From the IMG/VR virus record IMGVR_UViG_3300013094_000017, positions 1 to 64,000 of that record: a DNA stretch of 64,000 nt; one strand, given 5' to 3'. Below, one piece after another: positions 22,374-31,800 of this stretch. This DNA comes from a virus. The stretch's first letter is position 1. Each line of letters begins with the position of its first letter. The position numbers and the translations under genes were made by a program. The notes under the pieces are model-generated. The model was not told the DNA's origin. It searched no databases and saw only the letters and a list, made by a program, of their open reading frames with translations.

Positions 22374-22908
22374 ATTTACAATAGACAAAGAATTTTCGTT
22401 CGAGATGGGACATCGGGTATGGGCACAAAAATTAGATCGCCCGGATTTAAGTATCGAAACTGAATGTGCGTGTAAACATCTTCACGGACATTCTTATTCC
22501 ATCAAAGTATTCTTAGGAGCAGATACCTTAGATCAAAGTTCTATGGTAACAGATTTTAAGAACTTAAACTTTATGAAAGAGTTCGTAGATAGTGTGTTAG
22601 ATCATAAGTTTATGATCGATATCAATGATCCTAATTTCCAAATTATCACAGCTACACAAATTGCTCCGCCACTGCCAGAACATATTCCAAACTTCACTAA
22701 TTTATCTTCTATAATTGACGGAGATCATTTCCATCATTCCATTAGATCACATTGGGGTGGTTTCGTATTAGTGGACTTTGTTCCCACAAGTGAAAACATC
22801 TGTAAGTATCTCAAACTATATGCCCAAGAACGCATCGGTGATTTTGCTAAAGTAACAGCCGTTGAACTTTGGGAAACTAAGAAATCGCATTGTCGTTACG
22901 AAGATTAA
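22363..22908 (+). CDS. queD: 6-carboxytetrahydropterin synthase (QueD/PTPS family)
   Basis: 181 residues. Zinc-binding His residues appear in FEMGHRVW (near 20) and HLHGHSYSIKVF (near 38), with the second-half DHKFMIDINDPN and an EN...E pattern (PTSENICKYLK, AVELWET). QueD makes 6-carboxytetrahydropterin, the second step toward preQ0 and 7-deazaguanine. With the DpdA-like transglycosylase at 60712 it suggests 7-deazaguanine in phage DNA. The present start ATG 22363 has an AAAGGA site inside the upstream endonuclease gene; the original start may be at 21541. Longer than typical bacterial QueD (about 120) because of a mid insert near 95-125. Confidence 0.9.
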   Translation: MGYKFTIDKEFSFEMGHRVWAQKLDRPDLSIETECACKHLHGHSYSIKVFLGADTLDQSSMVTDFKNLNFMKEFVDSVLDHKFMIDINDPNFQIITATQIAPPLPEHIPNFTNLSSIIDGDHFHHSIRSHWGGFVLVDFVPTSENICKYLKLYAQERIGDFAKVTAVELWETKKSHCRYED

Positions 22909-22909
22909 T

Positions 22910-23116
22910 ATGTTATTAGGATGGGGCAGTGACGCATTCACTGAAGCAGAAGAAAGAGCAAAAGAAAGGAATAGTATAAACGACAAGGAATGGTTAGAGA
23001 AAGTAGATACTGCTTTCAAAGTATATGAAGAAAAGTTTGGCCCTCAAAACAATGCTGCGGCATTTATAGATTGGCTATTTAAGCAGTACGGTATCGTACA
23101 CAAGGATAAGAATTGA
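22910..23116 (+). CDS. Small acidic helical protein
   Basis: 68 residues from [19 protein letters not shown] lies 1 nt after the queD stop. Ends in a TTGA overlap with the epimerase gene. No motif recognised. Confidence 0.65.
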   Translation: MLLGWGSDAFTEAEERAKERNSINDKEWLEKVDTAFKVYEEKFGPQNNAAAFIDWLFKQYGIVHKDKN

Positions 23117-24045
23117 AAAAGATTTTAGTTACAGGCGGTGCTGGATTTCTAGGAAGCCACCTTTGTGAACGTTTAGTCAAAGAAGGGCATCATGTGTTAT
23201 GTGTTGATAATTACTTTACTGGATCTAAGAGTAATATTGAACACCTGTTAGATTACAAGAACTTTGAAGTAATGCGACATGATGTGTGTCTTCCGTTATA
23301 TGTTGAAGTAGATGAGATCTATAATTTAGCCTGTCCAGCAAGCCCGATACACTATCAACACGATCCAATCCAAACTACCAAAACTAGTTTCCTTGGTGCT
23401 TTCAATATGTTAGGACTGGCAAAGAGAACTGGTGCCAAGATTCTACAGGCCAGTACTAGTGAGATTTACGGTGATCCATTAGAGCATCCACAAACTGAAG
23501 AGTATTGGGGCAATGTAAACACCATCGGTACACGTAGTTGTTACGATGAAGGTAAGCGTGCCGCAGAAACATTATGTTTTGACTATTATCGTCAACATGG
23601 TGTTCGTATCAAAGTTATTCGTATTTTCAACACATACGGTCCTCGAATGGCCAAGGCAGACGGTCGTGTAGTCAGCAACTTTATTGTACAGGCCTTAGAA
23701 GGTAAAGACCTTACTATCTACGGTAACGGTGACCAAACCCGTAGTTTCTGTTATGTAGATGATCTAGTTGAAGGAATTATTCGTATGATGGCCACTGATG
23801 ATACTGTGTTAGGTCCTGTTAATTTAGGTAATCCAAACGAATTTACCATTAGAGAGCTTGCTGAAAATGTACTGGCACTTACTGGCGGTAACAACAAACT
23901 TGTACAAGAACCACTGCCTAGCGATGATCCTCAACAACGACAACCAAATATAGACCGTGCTAAACAGTTATTAAATTGGGCGCCTACTATTCAATTGAAA
24001 GACGGATTGATCAAAACGATTGAGTACTTTCGTACAGTTACTTGA
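23113..24045 (+). CDS. NAD-dependent sugar epimerase/decarboxylase, UDP-xylose-synthase-like
   Basis: 310 residues, extended SDR fold. NAD-binding [11 protein letters not shown] (residues 7-17), the [13 protein letters not shown] stretch typical of UDP-glucuronate decarboxylases, STSEIYGDP, the catalytic YDEGKR (YxxxK) and [10 protein letters not shown]. Expected substrate is UDP-glucuronate giving UDP-xylose, or a related dehydratase reaction. The start is TTG 23113 inside TTGA with the previous stop. Likely supplies a nucleotide sugar for a phage glycosyltransferase such as the one at 12817 (inference). Confidence 0.9.
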   Translation: MKKILVTGGAGFLGSHLCERLVKEGHHVLCVDNYFTGSKSNIEHLLDYKNFEVMRHDVCLPLYVEVDEIYNLACPASPIHYQHDPIQTTKTSFLGAFNMLGLAKRTGAKILQASTSEIYGDPLEHPQTEEYWGNVNTIGTRSCYDEGKRAAETLCFDYYRQHGVRIKVIRIFNTYGPRMAKADGRVVSNFIVQALEGKDLTIYGNGDQTRSFCYVDDLVEGIIRMMATDDTVLGPVNLGNPNEFTIRELAENVLALTGGNNKLVQEPLPSDDPQQRQPNIDRAKQLLNWAPTIQLKDGLIKTIEYFRTVT

Positions 24046-24070
24046 CAAAACCAATAGAGCATGTTATAAT
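24042..24070 (+). promoter_or_regulatory. Strong sigma70-like promoter
   Basis: Perfect TTGACA, 17-bp spacer, TATAAT with an extended TG upstream of the -10. Reads into the small gene at 24100 and uvsE. Confidence 0.85.
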
Positions 24071-24099
24071 GTTTTATACTGTTAATTACAAGGCGTTAA

Positions 24100-24273
24100 A
24101 TGGATCCTATTAAATTTCGATATATACCTCCAAGTGGCAAATGGAATAGACTATTTGAAGCACAGAGAATATTAAACCTATCGGCTCAGCTAATAGAGCT
24201 TGATAGATTAGAACCAATTACTAACTTTACAGATGCATTGGCAGTCATTGCTGATATTAAGGATACACTTTGA
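24100..24273 (+). CDS. Small protein upstream of uvsE
   Basis: 57 residues from MDPIKFRYIPPSGKWNRL. AAGGCG precedes the ATG at 24100. Its TGA stop overlaps the TTG start of uvsE, so the two are translationally coupled. No motif recognised. Confidence 0.7.
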   Translation: MDPIKFRYIPPSGKWNRLFEAQRILNLSAQLIELDRLEPITNFTDALAVIADIKDTL

Positions 24274-25295
24274 AAAAAATTGGCTTTGCTTGTAAGTGGA
24301 TTGACAGTACAGATCAGGTTAATGGTATTAAACCTACAGATGATGCTAAACAGTACAATACTGGTAGCACTACTGTGGCTTGGCTTAATCGACAAACACG
24401 TGATGTAGCTGAACAAAAGCTATGGGACCTAATGGTCCAAAATATCGAAAGTACACATAAATTAATCAACAAGGTTGGAGCATTAGATGAATCGCTTAGG
24501 ATGGTTCGTATCAGCAGTGATATATTACCAGTATATACAGAGTCTACTTGGAGTTATTTTTGGCGCCGCCCTGACGTCCGCAATTATTGTGAACAAGCGT
24601 TCGCTCAAGTGGGTAGCAGTGCTCGTAGCCTTGGGGTGCGCTTATCTTTTCATCCGGGTCAATTCACTGTTTTGGCAAGCGACAATCCAGACATTGTCCA
24701 GCGCAGCATAGAAGAGTTTGAATACCATGCAGACATGATTCGCATGATGGGCTATGGTCAAAAGTTCCAAGACTTTAAATGTAACGTGCATATTGCAGGT
24801 CGTCTAGGCTATCAAGGTATACTAGATGTGTACCCTAAACTAAGTGTTGAAGCACGTAACACTATTACTATTGAAAACGAGGAGATGAAACATGGTCTTG
24901 ATGATTGCCTCAATCTTGTCGATACTTTACCTATTGTTCTTGATATCCACCACCATTGGGTCCGCGAAGGGCATTACATTGATCTTAAGGATGCCAGAAT
25001 TGCACGCATTCTTGACAGTTGGCGCGGCCTGCGTCCTACGCTACACTATTCTGTATCCAGAGAAGACGTTCTCACCGCTCATTCATCTAGTACAGCTCCT
25101 AACCACAGCCTACTACTAGAGCAAGGCTACAAGAAAAGTAAGATGCGTGCGCACAGTGACTTCTATTGGAATACTGCGGTCAATGATTGGGCTCTTAGTT
25201 TCTTAGACAAGTTTGATATCATGTGCGAGGCAAAAGGAAAAAATTTAGCATCGTTTGCTCTTCACACTCGTGCTAAGGAACTTGGGCTCGTTTAG
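24270..25295 (+). CDS. uvsE: UV-damage endonuclease
   Basis: 341 residues, TIM-barrel UvdE family. Signatures include GFACKW at the start, HPGQFTVLASDNP near 128 (metal ligand His and the DNA-probing loop), NVHIAGRLG, ENEEM near 198 and DIHHHWVREG near 224. It nicks DNA 5' to UV photoproducts. The start is TTG 24270 overlapping the previous stop. Last gene of a short operon. Confidence 0.93.
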   Translation: MKKIGFACKWIDSTDQVNGIKPTDDAKQYNTGSTTVAWLNRQTRDVAEQKLWDLMVQNIESTHKLINKVGALDESLRMVRISSDILPVYTESTWSYFWRRPDVRNYCEQAFAQVGSSARSLGVRLSFHPGQFTVLASDNPDIVQRSIEEFEYHADMIRMMGYGQKFQDFKCNVHIAGRLGYQGILDVYPKLSVEARNTITIENEEMKHGLDDCLNLVDTLPIVLDIHHHWVREGHYIDLKDARIARILDSWRGLRPTLHYSVSREDVLTAHSSSTAPNHSLLLEQGYKKSKMRAHSDFYWNTAVNDWALSFLDKFDIMCEAKGKNLASFALHTRAKELGLV

Positions 25296-25851
25296 CTTCC
25301 CAATATTTGAGCATAGATTGTCGTTTCTTTTCTAATGCTTCAGGTGTATGTTTTCTACCTTTGTTTGATTTTCCTAACTCAGAAACTTGCTTCTTTCTAT
25401 CAAGATTATCTACCCAATTTTTCTTAGAAGATTCTGTCCAGACTTTTTGATGTTCTTCACTTCTCGGTTTTGGAATACCTTTACAAGATTCTGATAAATT
25501 CTTTTTGTGCTCGTTGCTGCGTGGGGGTTTTTTGGTGCCTGTTAGTTTCTTGCTAATAACATCTCTTACCTCTTGACTTGGTGATTGACCATCTCCACCA
25601 TATGTTAAGTTTACAAGAGATCCACCATCTTGTTTTAGCCCATATTGCTGTATGAGTTTTTTCTCTAGATCAAATGCTTCTTTTTCAGATAAGTGCTCGT
25701 AAAGAATTTGTATCTTACTATCATCTTTAGGTTTAATGTCAGCACCATTAGATCTTTTATGCGATACCCACGCACGATCTAATTTACCTTTTCCGATGTA
25801 GTAAGGTGTGTTATCTTCTCTTATATATTGATAAACGTAGTAAATATTCAT
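25273..25851 (-). CDS. GIY-YIG homing endonuclease with NUMOD3 repeats
   Basis: 192 residues from MNIYYVYQYIRE. GIY-YIG core (YYVYQYIRE...PYYIGKGK), then NUMOD3-type repeats (RSNEHKKNLSESCKG, RSEEHQKVWTESSKK, TPEALEKKRQSM). It runs against uvsE with a 23-bp tail overlap. A GATAAATA box is only 5 nt before the ATG, so no proper leader is visible. Probably homes into the uvsE region. Confidence 0.85.
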   Translation of the reverse strand: MNIYYVYQYIREDNTPYYIGKGKLDRAWVSHKRSNGADIKPKDDSKIQILYEHLSEKEAFDLEKKLIQQYGLKQDGGSLVNLTYGGDGQSPSQEVRDVISKKLTGTKKPPRSNEHKKNLSESCKGIPKPRSEEHQKVWTESSKKNWVDNLDRKKQVSELGKSNKGRKHTPEALEKKRQSMLKYWEAKRAQVP

Positions 25852-25888
25852 ATAGTTATTTATCACATTATGTGTGAAACTAAACTTA

Positions 25889-25917
25889 TTGACAATCTAA
25901 TAATTAGATGTTATAAT
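25889..25917 (+). promoter_or_regulatory. Promoter with palindromic spacer (operator candidate)
   Basis: TTGACA, 17-bp spacer, TATAAT. The spacer holds a perfect 15-nt inverted repeat ATCTAATAATTAGAT (25895-25909), placed where a repressor would block RNA polymerase. Confidence 0.75.
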
Positions 25918-25950
25918 ACTAACATACGCTAAAGAAAAAGGAATAATTTA

Positions 25951-26178
25951 ATGGCCTCTGGGTGGTGGGGTAGTCCAAACTGGGCCGCAGACTGGCATCC
26001 GTGGTCCTGGTATTCGAAGTTTGCTTGGTTTCCTCGAAAAATGGACAGCGGTCATTGGCTTTGGCTTAAAGAATACTATCACGGTCTTAGATTAATCACC
26101 GGCCCCGGCGAGCCTGTGGTCTTACATCAATATATGACACCTCAACAATATACCTGGCACTGTCTAACACAGAGATAA
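25951..26178 (+). CDS. Small Trp-rich protein of unknown function
   Basis: 75 residues with a very high Trp content, clustered at the start (WWGSPNWAADWHPWSWYSKF). AAAGGA site before the ATG. Monocistronic, controlled by the palindromic promoter at 25889 and closed by the terminator at 26195. Function unknown. Confidence 0.7.
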   Translation: MASGWWGSPNWAADWHPWSWYSKFAWFPRKMDSGHWLWLKEYYHGLRLITGPGEPVVLHQYMTPQQYTWHCLTQR

Positions 26179-26194
26179 ATATTGCTGAGCGGTC

Positions 26195-26245
26195 AATAGG
26201 GCATCCGAGGATCCGCAAGCTATGAATTTTCCCTATTTCTTTTTT
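26195..26245 (+). terminator. Terminator with long loop
   Basis: Same stem AATAGGG/CCCTATT as the terminator at 9462, but around a 29-nt loop, followed by TTTCTTTTTT. Confidence 0.6.
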
Positions 26246-26293
26246 CAGCACAGCCAATGTGGCTAAACGGTAAATCGGCGCTCACTAAACATT

Positions 26294-26839
26294 ATGTATA
26301 ACTTTATCAGACAAATAACAGAAGGCAGACTAGGAAAAACACTTGAACGTGTTAAGTTAGCCTATCCACTCGACGGCCTGGGCAAAAGCCTTAGCAAACA
26401 AGCATTAGAATATCATTACGGTAAGTTATACAAGGCCTACTGCGATCGTTATAACGCAGGAGAAGGTGATGCAGACTTTAACGAAGCTGGTGCATACCTA
26501 CATTCGATCTACTTTAGTCAGTTCCGTGCGCCAAAAGGCAGCAACAAGCCAGACGGTAGTGTGTTAACTCTTATTGAAGAACATTTCAAATCTTGGGAGA
26601 AGTTCCAAGAGGCCTTTGAAAAAGCCGCAATGGCTATCCAAGGCAGTGGTTGGGTTTATCTTGCCAAAGATGGCGAAATTAAGACCATAAAAAACCACCA
26701 GATCAAAAAGGACATTGTAATCCTTGTTGACTGGTGGGAACATTCGTTTTGCATCGACTACCAGGCTGATAAAAAGGCCTATCTCAACAATCAATGGAAG
26801 ATCATTGATTGGTCTATAATCAACGCTAGACTTACTTAG
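26294..26839 (+). CDS. sod: Superoxide dismutase, Fe/Mn family
   Basis: 181 residues. It converts superoxide to peroxide and oxygen. All four metal ligands can be placed: His in LEYHYGKLYKAY (near 41), His in AYLHSIYFSQF (near 75), Asp and His in VDWWEHSFCIDY (near 148-152). GSGWVYLA and the closing NNQWKIIDW also match. Slightly short and divergent in the N-terminal helix. No Shine-Dalgarno is obvious. Would protect the infected cell from oxidative stress, and may protect Fe-S assembly by the SufC/D-like pair downstream (inference). Confidence 0.88.
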   Translation: MYNFIRQITEGRLGKTLERVKLAYPLDGLGKSLSKQALEYHYGKLYKAYCDRYNAGEGDADFNEAGAYLHSIYFSQFRAPKGSNKPDGSVLTLIEEHFKSWEKFQEAFEKAAMAIQGSGWVYLAKDGEIKTIKNHQIKKDIVILVDWWEHSFCIDYQADKKAYLNNQWKIIDWSIINARLT

Positions 26840-27137
26840 TTTTCTTAGCCTTTGGTGCTTTTGGTGCTGCTGGTTTATTAGCACTAGTAGGTGTCTTAAC
26901 TGCGCCATTTCCGCCTTTAGCCTTGCCTTCTGCCACTGCTGGTTTAGCAGTTTTCAAAGTCTTAACAGCAACCGGAGCCTTTGGTGTACGTGGTTTACGT
27001 GCAGGTTTAGCTGTTGGAATATATGTTGCTACTGGCGTTGCTTCAACTACAGGTGCTACAGGTGCTTCAACTTTATAAGGCGCTGCCGTTGCAACAACAG
27101 GTTTACCAAATAAAAGTTCTTTAAGTTTCTTTAACAT
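26832..27137 (-). CDS. Ala/Pro/Lys-rich histone H1-like protein
   Basis: 101 residues from MLKKLKELLFGKPVVA. The tail is low complexity with Ala, Pro and Lys repeats (TAKPARKPRTPKAPVAV), like bacterial and phage histone H1-type proteins that bind DNA loosely. GAGGAAA lies 6 nt before the start. Reverse strand; tail overlaps the SOD gene end by 8 nt. Confidence 0.7.
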   Translation of the reverse strand: MLKKLKELLFGKPVVATAAPYKVEAPVAPVVEATPVATYIPTAKPARKPRTPKAPVAVKTLKTAKPAVAEGKAKGGNGAVKTPTSANKPAAPKAPKAKKTK

Positions 27138-27202
27138 CGTGTATTTCCTCATGAAAAAATTTACTGTGTATTTAATATCAATAAATATCAGAAACAATAT
27201 TC

Positions 27203-27231
27203 TTGATTATAAGGTCGCAATACTATATAAT
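27203..27231 (+). promoter_or_regulatory. Sigma70-like promoter, leaderless
   Basis: TTGATT, 17-bp spacer, TATAAT. The sufC-like ATG at 27238 is exactly 7 nt after the -10 and has no ribosome site. Confidence 0.75.
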
Positions 27232-27237
27232 ATAACA

Positions 27238-27966
27238 ATGCTTAAAATAAAACATCTAACAACAGCAGTAGACGAACAAGAATTAATCAACGATATTTCA
27301 TTAGAAGTGAAAGCTGGCCAAATACACGCTATTATGGGGCCGGCACATTCTGGGAAATCTTATCTAGTACATTCAATACTTGGCGTACAATCAGTCGCAA
27401 CCAAAGAAGGTACTATTACGTTCAATAAGAAATCAATTGCCGATAAGAACGTATATGAACGAAGTTTATTAGGTATATTTGCTAGTTGGCAAGATCCTCC
27501 AGTTATAGACTTTGTTACTAATTTCGAGCTGGCCAAGATAATCCTTAGCGCACATAATGATCCAAGAACCCCAAATGACATTGAAAAGGATTATAAGGCA
27601 TTATGTGCTAAATTAGGTCTTAGTTCAAATCACGGCCATAAGATGGTCAATCACGATTCGTTGACCGTCACAGAACGCAAGAAGAATGAGATACTACACA
27701 TGTGGTTATTAGATCCAGAACTGATTGTATTGGATGAGATCGATGCCGGAGTCGAATCAGACGAATTAGAAACTATTGCAAAAAGTATTAAAACATTTCT
27801 TATAGACAAGACCAAAGCCGCAATTATTGTCACGCATAGCCAAAAGTTATTAGACATCTTAGAACCTACACATGTTCATGTTATGGTAGATGGCGAGATC
27901 CGTGAAACAGGATCAACTGAATTATATAAAAGGATCGTAGAAGATGGCTATACACAGTTTTCTTAA
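27238..27966 (+). CDS. SufC-like ABC ATPase
   Basis: 242 residues, the size of SufC, the ATPase of the SUF iron-sulfur cluster scaffold. Walker A is GPAHSGKS (near 33), Walker B is ELIVLDEIDAGVESDEL (near 161), the H-loop is IIVTHSQKLLDIL, and the end HVMVDGEIRETG matches SufC. The ABC signature, normally LSGGE, reads LTVTERKKNEILHM, so the Gly residues that contact ATP across the dimer are lost. The start at 27238 is leaderless. Overlaps the SufD-like gene by 23 nt. A SufC relation is clear; full ATPase function is doubtful. Confidence 0.85.
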   Translation: MLKIKHLTTAVDEQELINDISLEVKAGQIHAIMGPAHSGKSYLVHSILGVQSVATKEGTITFNKKSIADKNVYERSLLGIFASWQDPPVIDFVTNFELAKIILSAHNDPRTPNDIEKDYKALCAKLGLSSNHGHKMVNHDSLTVTERKKNEILHMWLLDPELIVLDEIDAGVESDELETIAKSIKTFLIDKTKAAIIVTHSQKLLDILEPTHVHVMVDGEIRETGSTELYKRIVEDGYTQFS

Positions 27967-28768
27967 AGCAGAGCGTGGAGACCCGGATTGGCAGTTTAGT
28001 CCGGAAGAGTATTTTGATAGAGAATTTAAGATCCTCGATGCCGCCATGGTCGAACTCGATGAAGATCAATCGGATCAAGTAGTATTACGTCAAACGCCAA
28101 CTGAAAAAGAATTATTAGCAAAACATTTAAAGATCTTTGTTCGTTCAGGTGCAACACTTGATATTAATATCTTAAATGAAATGGATGCTGAATTACAGCA
28201 GGTATTCTTGTATGACGTGCATTTAAAGCCCGGTGCTATGCTTAATCTTGGTATATATGCCAAGAATGGCAAACTTAACAAACACATTGTACAGGTTTAT
28301 CAAGAAGAAGGGTCAATCTTTAGTTCATATGGTCTTATCTATAATGATTGTGCAGGTGACACCGAGATAGTGACCAAGATCATGCATCAGGGTGCAAACT
28401 CAGTTAGCAGTCAATCATTTATGGGAATAGCAGGAGGCGAGAGCCAAACTGTGTATCAAAGCATTGCAGTGGTAGATCCTGAGGGCGTTAATGCTAATAT
28501 TGGCATTGAAAGTTCTAATCTAGTAATTGATCCAACAGGCCGTTGCTATTCTAAACCCGAAACATTTATCAACTCTGACTATGTTAATTCGGGATATGCT
28601 TCAGAAACAGGTAATCTCAGCTTTGAAAAGATCAGTTACTTAGAAAGCAGAGGTATCGAATACCACGCTGCACGCAAATTAATCATATCCGCATTTAGAG
28701 ATCAAGCAATTGATCTTATCCCACACGAAAATATCAGAGAAGAACTACGCGACATGTACACTGACTAG
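27944..28768 (+). CDS. SufD/SufB-like scaffold protein, short form
   Basis: 274 residues versus about 420 for SufD. The C-terminal pattern SYLESRGIEYHAARKLIISAF with IPHENIREEL matches SufB/SufD. The middle (VRSGATLDINIL, GAMLNLGIYAKNGK) fits their beta-helix. The segment that normally reads CSHGAT reads NSGYAS here, so the conserved Cys and His are missing. It should pair with the SufC-like protein encoded just upstream, forming a reduced SufCD complex that delivers iron or clusters, or one that competes with the host complex. No SufB or SufS is present in the window. Confidence 0.8.
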   Translation: MAIHSFLKAERGDPDWQFSPEEYFDREFKILDAAMVELDEDQSDQVVLRQTPTEKELLAKHLKIFVRSGATLDINILNEMDAELQQVFLYDVHLKPGAMLNLGIYAKNGKLNKHIVQVYQEEGSIFSSYGLIYNDCAGDTEIVTKIMHQGANSVSSQSFMGIAGGESQTVYQSIAVVDPEGVNANIGIESSNLVIDPTGRCYSKPETFINSDYVNSGYASETGNLSFEKISYLESRGIEYHAARKLIISAFRDQAIDLIPHENIREELRDMYTD

Positions 28769-28788
28769 TGTATCCTACAGTCTGTCCA

Positions 28789-28827
28789 ATCACTAAGGTT
28801 TTAGTTTTAGGTAAATACCTTAGTGAT
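28789..28827 (+). terminator. 11-bp hairpin after the SufD-like gene
   Basis: ATCACTAAGGT pairs with ACCTTAGTGAT around a 17-nt loop. No T-run follows, so it may be a weak terminator or an mRNA-stability element. Confidence 0.45.
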
Positions 28828-28845
28828 GTTATAAGCCAAATCTAC

Positions 28846-28853
28846 GGTAAATA
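28846..28853 (+). promoter_or_regulatory. Late-type box GGTAAATA
   Basis: Weak match to the T4 late box, 18 nt before the long fibre gene at 28872. Confidence 0.3.
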
Positions 28854-28871
28854 TAGCAATAGAGGACAGAC

Positions 28872-31800
28872 ATGAGTAAGCAAATAATCAAGATTGGAAC
28901 CCAAAGTAATGACGGTACAGGTGATAGTATCCGTGATGCGTTTAATAAAGCCAATCAAAACTTTAGCGAATTATATAGTTTATCGGGTGCAGAGAATGGT
29001 CTGTACTTTACTAAGAATCTAGTAGATACTCCTAAGACCTTAACAGCAGATACGTTAACCAATGCTGCTTCAATTATTGGGGTCAATATACTAGGCAATA
29101 GTTTAACTAACAAGATATTAGTAGCAGGTACAGGAATATCAATTGTATCAACTGGCTCTAACATCTATATCAGCAACACTGCTTCAAACTTATTTTCCGA
29201 TCCTGCTCCAACTTTAAGTGCTACACTTAATGGTAATAATCAATATGCTATTAACTTTAATGATCCTGTAAATCCTAAAGATCTTGCCAACAAAGAATAT
29301 GTTGACAAAACTTCATTTGCCAGTTCAATTAATCTATTTGTCAGTCTTTCAGGATCTGACACTAATGATATAACCTTTGGTGATCCTACTTCAGGCGGCA
29401 AAGGTGGTAGAGCATTGGCCTATGCTTTCAAATCAATCAATAAAGCATGTCAAGTAGCAGAAAAATTAGTTGCACAATCTAATTTAGAATTAGGTCCTGA
29501 TCAAAAATATATCACATACGGTCAGGCTAATAACGAATCTCTCATCCAAACTATTACTACCAGCACACGTATTCCGGGTAATCTTGTACTAAATGTAAAC
29601 TACACTGGCAACGGCACAAATGCATGGATTGAAAATGATATCCACCCAGGTCAATATGTTAAAGGTATGACCAGCGGTGCTATTGGATTTATTGATTATC
29701 TTTCTAATCAAGGTACCAACGGAGCATACGAATCTTACGATGTTAAAGTAATTGCACAGACTCCTCCAAAGACATTCCAAGCTAACGAACCTTTAATGTA
29801 TGGTAATCCGGTTGTTCTTTCGAATATTACAATTATAGTCGAGTCAGGCATCTATGAAGAGCATCTTCCAATTAAAGTTCCAGCAAATACCTCTATTCGC
29901 GGTGACGAATTCCGCCGTGTAATTATTAGACCAAAAGCAGGATTGGCCAGTACTAGTCCTTGGGTAGGAACATATTTCTACAGAGATAAGACATTTGACG
30001 GTTTGTCTGTTGCAACAACCGGAACATTAAGCGTAAATGGTAACGGATACTTTGGATATCATTATCTAGTAGATCCTACTAAACCATACGACCCTATTAC
30101 CAATCCGGGAAAAAATAACGAATTACTAGATGTATTGTTAATGAACGATCAAACGATCTTGCGTGCTGTCAGCGGCCAAGGTCACGGTGGATTCATGGTG
30201 GTCTTAGATCCAGAAGGTCAAATCTTAACCAAATCACCATACATCCAAAATTGTTCAAGTATCGCTAGATCACTTAATACACAAACATTTGCCGGTGGTA
30301 TGTATATCGACGGTATGGTCGGAAACTTGCAGGCATATCCAACTAATACTTCTACATTCTTTACTGGTACAACTACAATTAGCGTAACAGGATTAACTAT
30401 TAGACAACCACAGGTTCCTTGTAGATTCGTTGTTAACGGTGTAGGATACGAAGTTGATTATGTAGAAGGTTGGTCAACAGACGGCAATGCTATACTACAT
30501 CTTAACCCAAATAATCCAGGTGGTGTTAGTTATTATAATGGAATTATTCCTGTTAATTCAGGAACAGGATACACATCTGCTCCAACGGTACAATTTTCAT
30601 CACCACAGAGTGCAGGAGGAGTTGTTGCTCAAGGAACTGCTACTGTCGTTGGCGGTGTATTAACTCAAATTAATATTTCAAATCCAGGATCTGGATATAC
30701 TGCTACTCCAACTGTAACCCTTACAGGTGGTGGATATGCTACTCCTGCTACAGTAACATTATCTAGTTCAACTATACAAAAAGGATTTATTGGCAACCTA
30801 CCGTCAGTTATTGAAATCGGCACTGCTGGGTATCGTTCAGCACTTGCAGCAGACTTTACACAACTTAACGATCTAGGATACGGTGTTGTTGTAACTAACC
30901 TTGCGTTCTCAGAATTAGTATCTGTATTCACATACTTCTGTCATGCTGGTTATTATGCTAACAACGGTGCGCAAATTGGTTCATCAAACGGTGCTATCAA
31001 GTATGGTGATTATGCTTTAATATCAAACGGATCTGATACGCTGGAAGTACCAATTCCTATACGATTATCTAACAGCATGATCACTACTGCTACAGTAGTA
31101 AGTCAATCAAATACTTGGGGACTATACACAATAAACACAGCAAGTGATACTACTTTATATGTCAGCAACTGGGCATACGTTCCAAATAGTCAATCTATTA
31201 TGACTGTAGATCACGGCACTGCTACCTACGCCAATGGACAAGTAATTGGTAGACAAGACTATACAATCAGTAGTGCTAACACAGTTACAAATACCAGCAC
31301 CATTGTACAACTTAATTTAAGTACTGCGGCTGGCTCATTAGGTGGTCTTCTTGCACCAATCGCTGATGGCACCAGCGTAATTATTAGAGCTAACAAGACC
31401 TTTACATTCTCAGGTGTAGATACTACCACAATTACAAGACCAGGTACTGCTTTAGATTTCACTGAATCACAATCGATAGCCTATCAAGTGTTAACATATG
31501 ATACCGCTGGACAAGCAGCCGGTGTAGCTAATGTGGCCCTGAAAGAGCCATTTAACTACATAAGTTTAATTCCATATACTACCGCTACTACAGGAACCAC
31601 TGTATTACACATTGTTGCTCCTTCAACTAGCACCGGAATAACTACAGCTATCTCAGATAGTCAACGTTTAAACAATGCAGTATTATCTGCAGATACTACA
31701 GACAACTATATATTTGGTTGGAATAACCAAATACATACTATCACAGGATTTAATTGGTTAGGTAACAACACTGCTACTATTACAATTACTCCTGCGTTAA

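Noticed and set aside
25857-25864. Late promoter for the reverse GIY-YIG gene
   Set aside because: The box GATAAATA is only 5 nt from the start codon, too close for the usual spacing, so it was not counted as a promoter.
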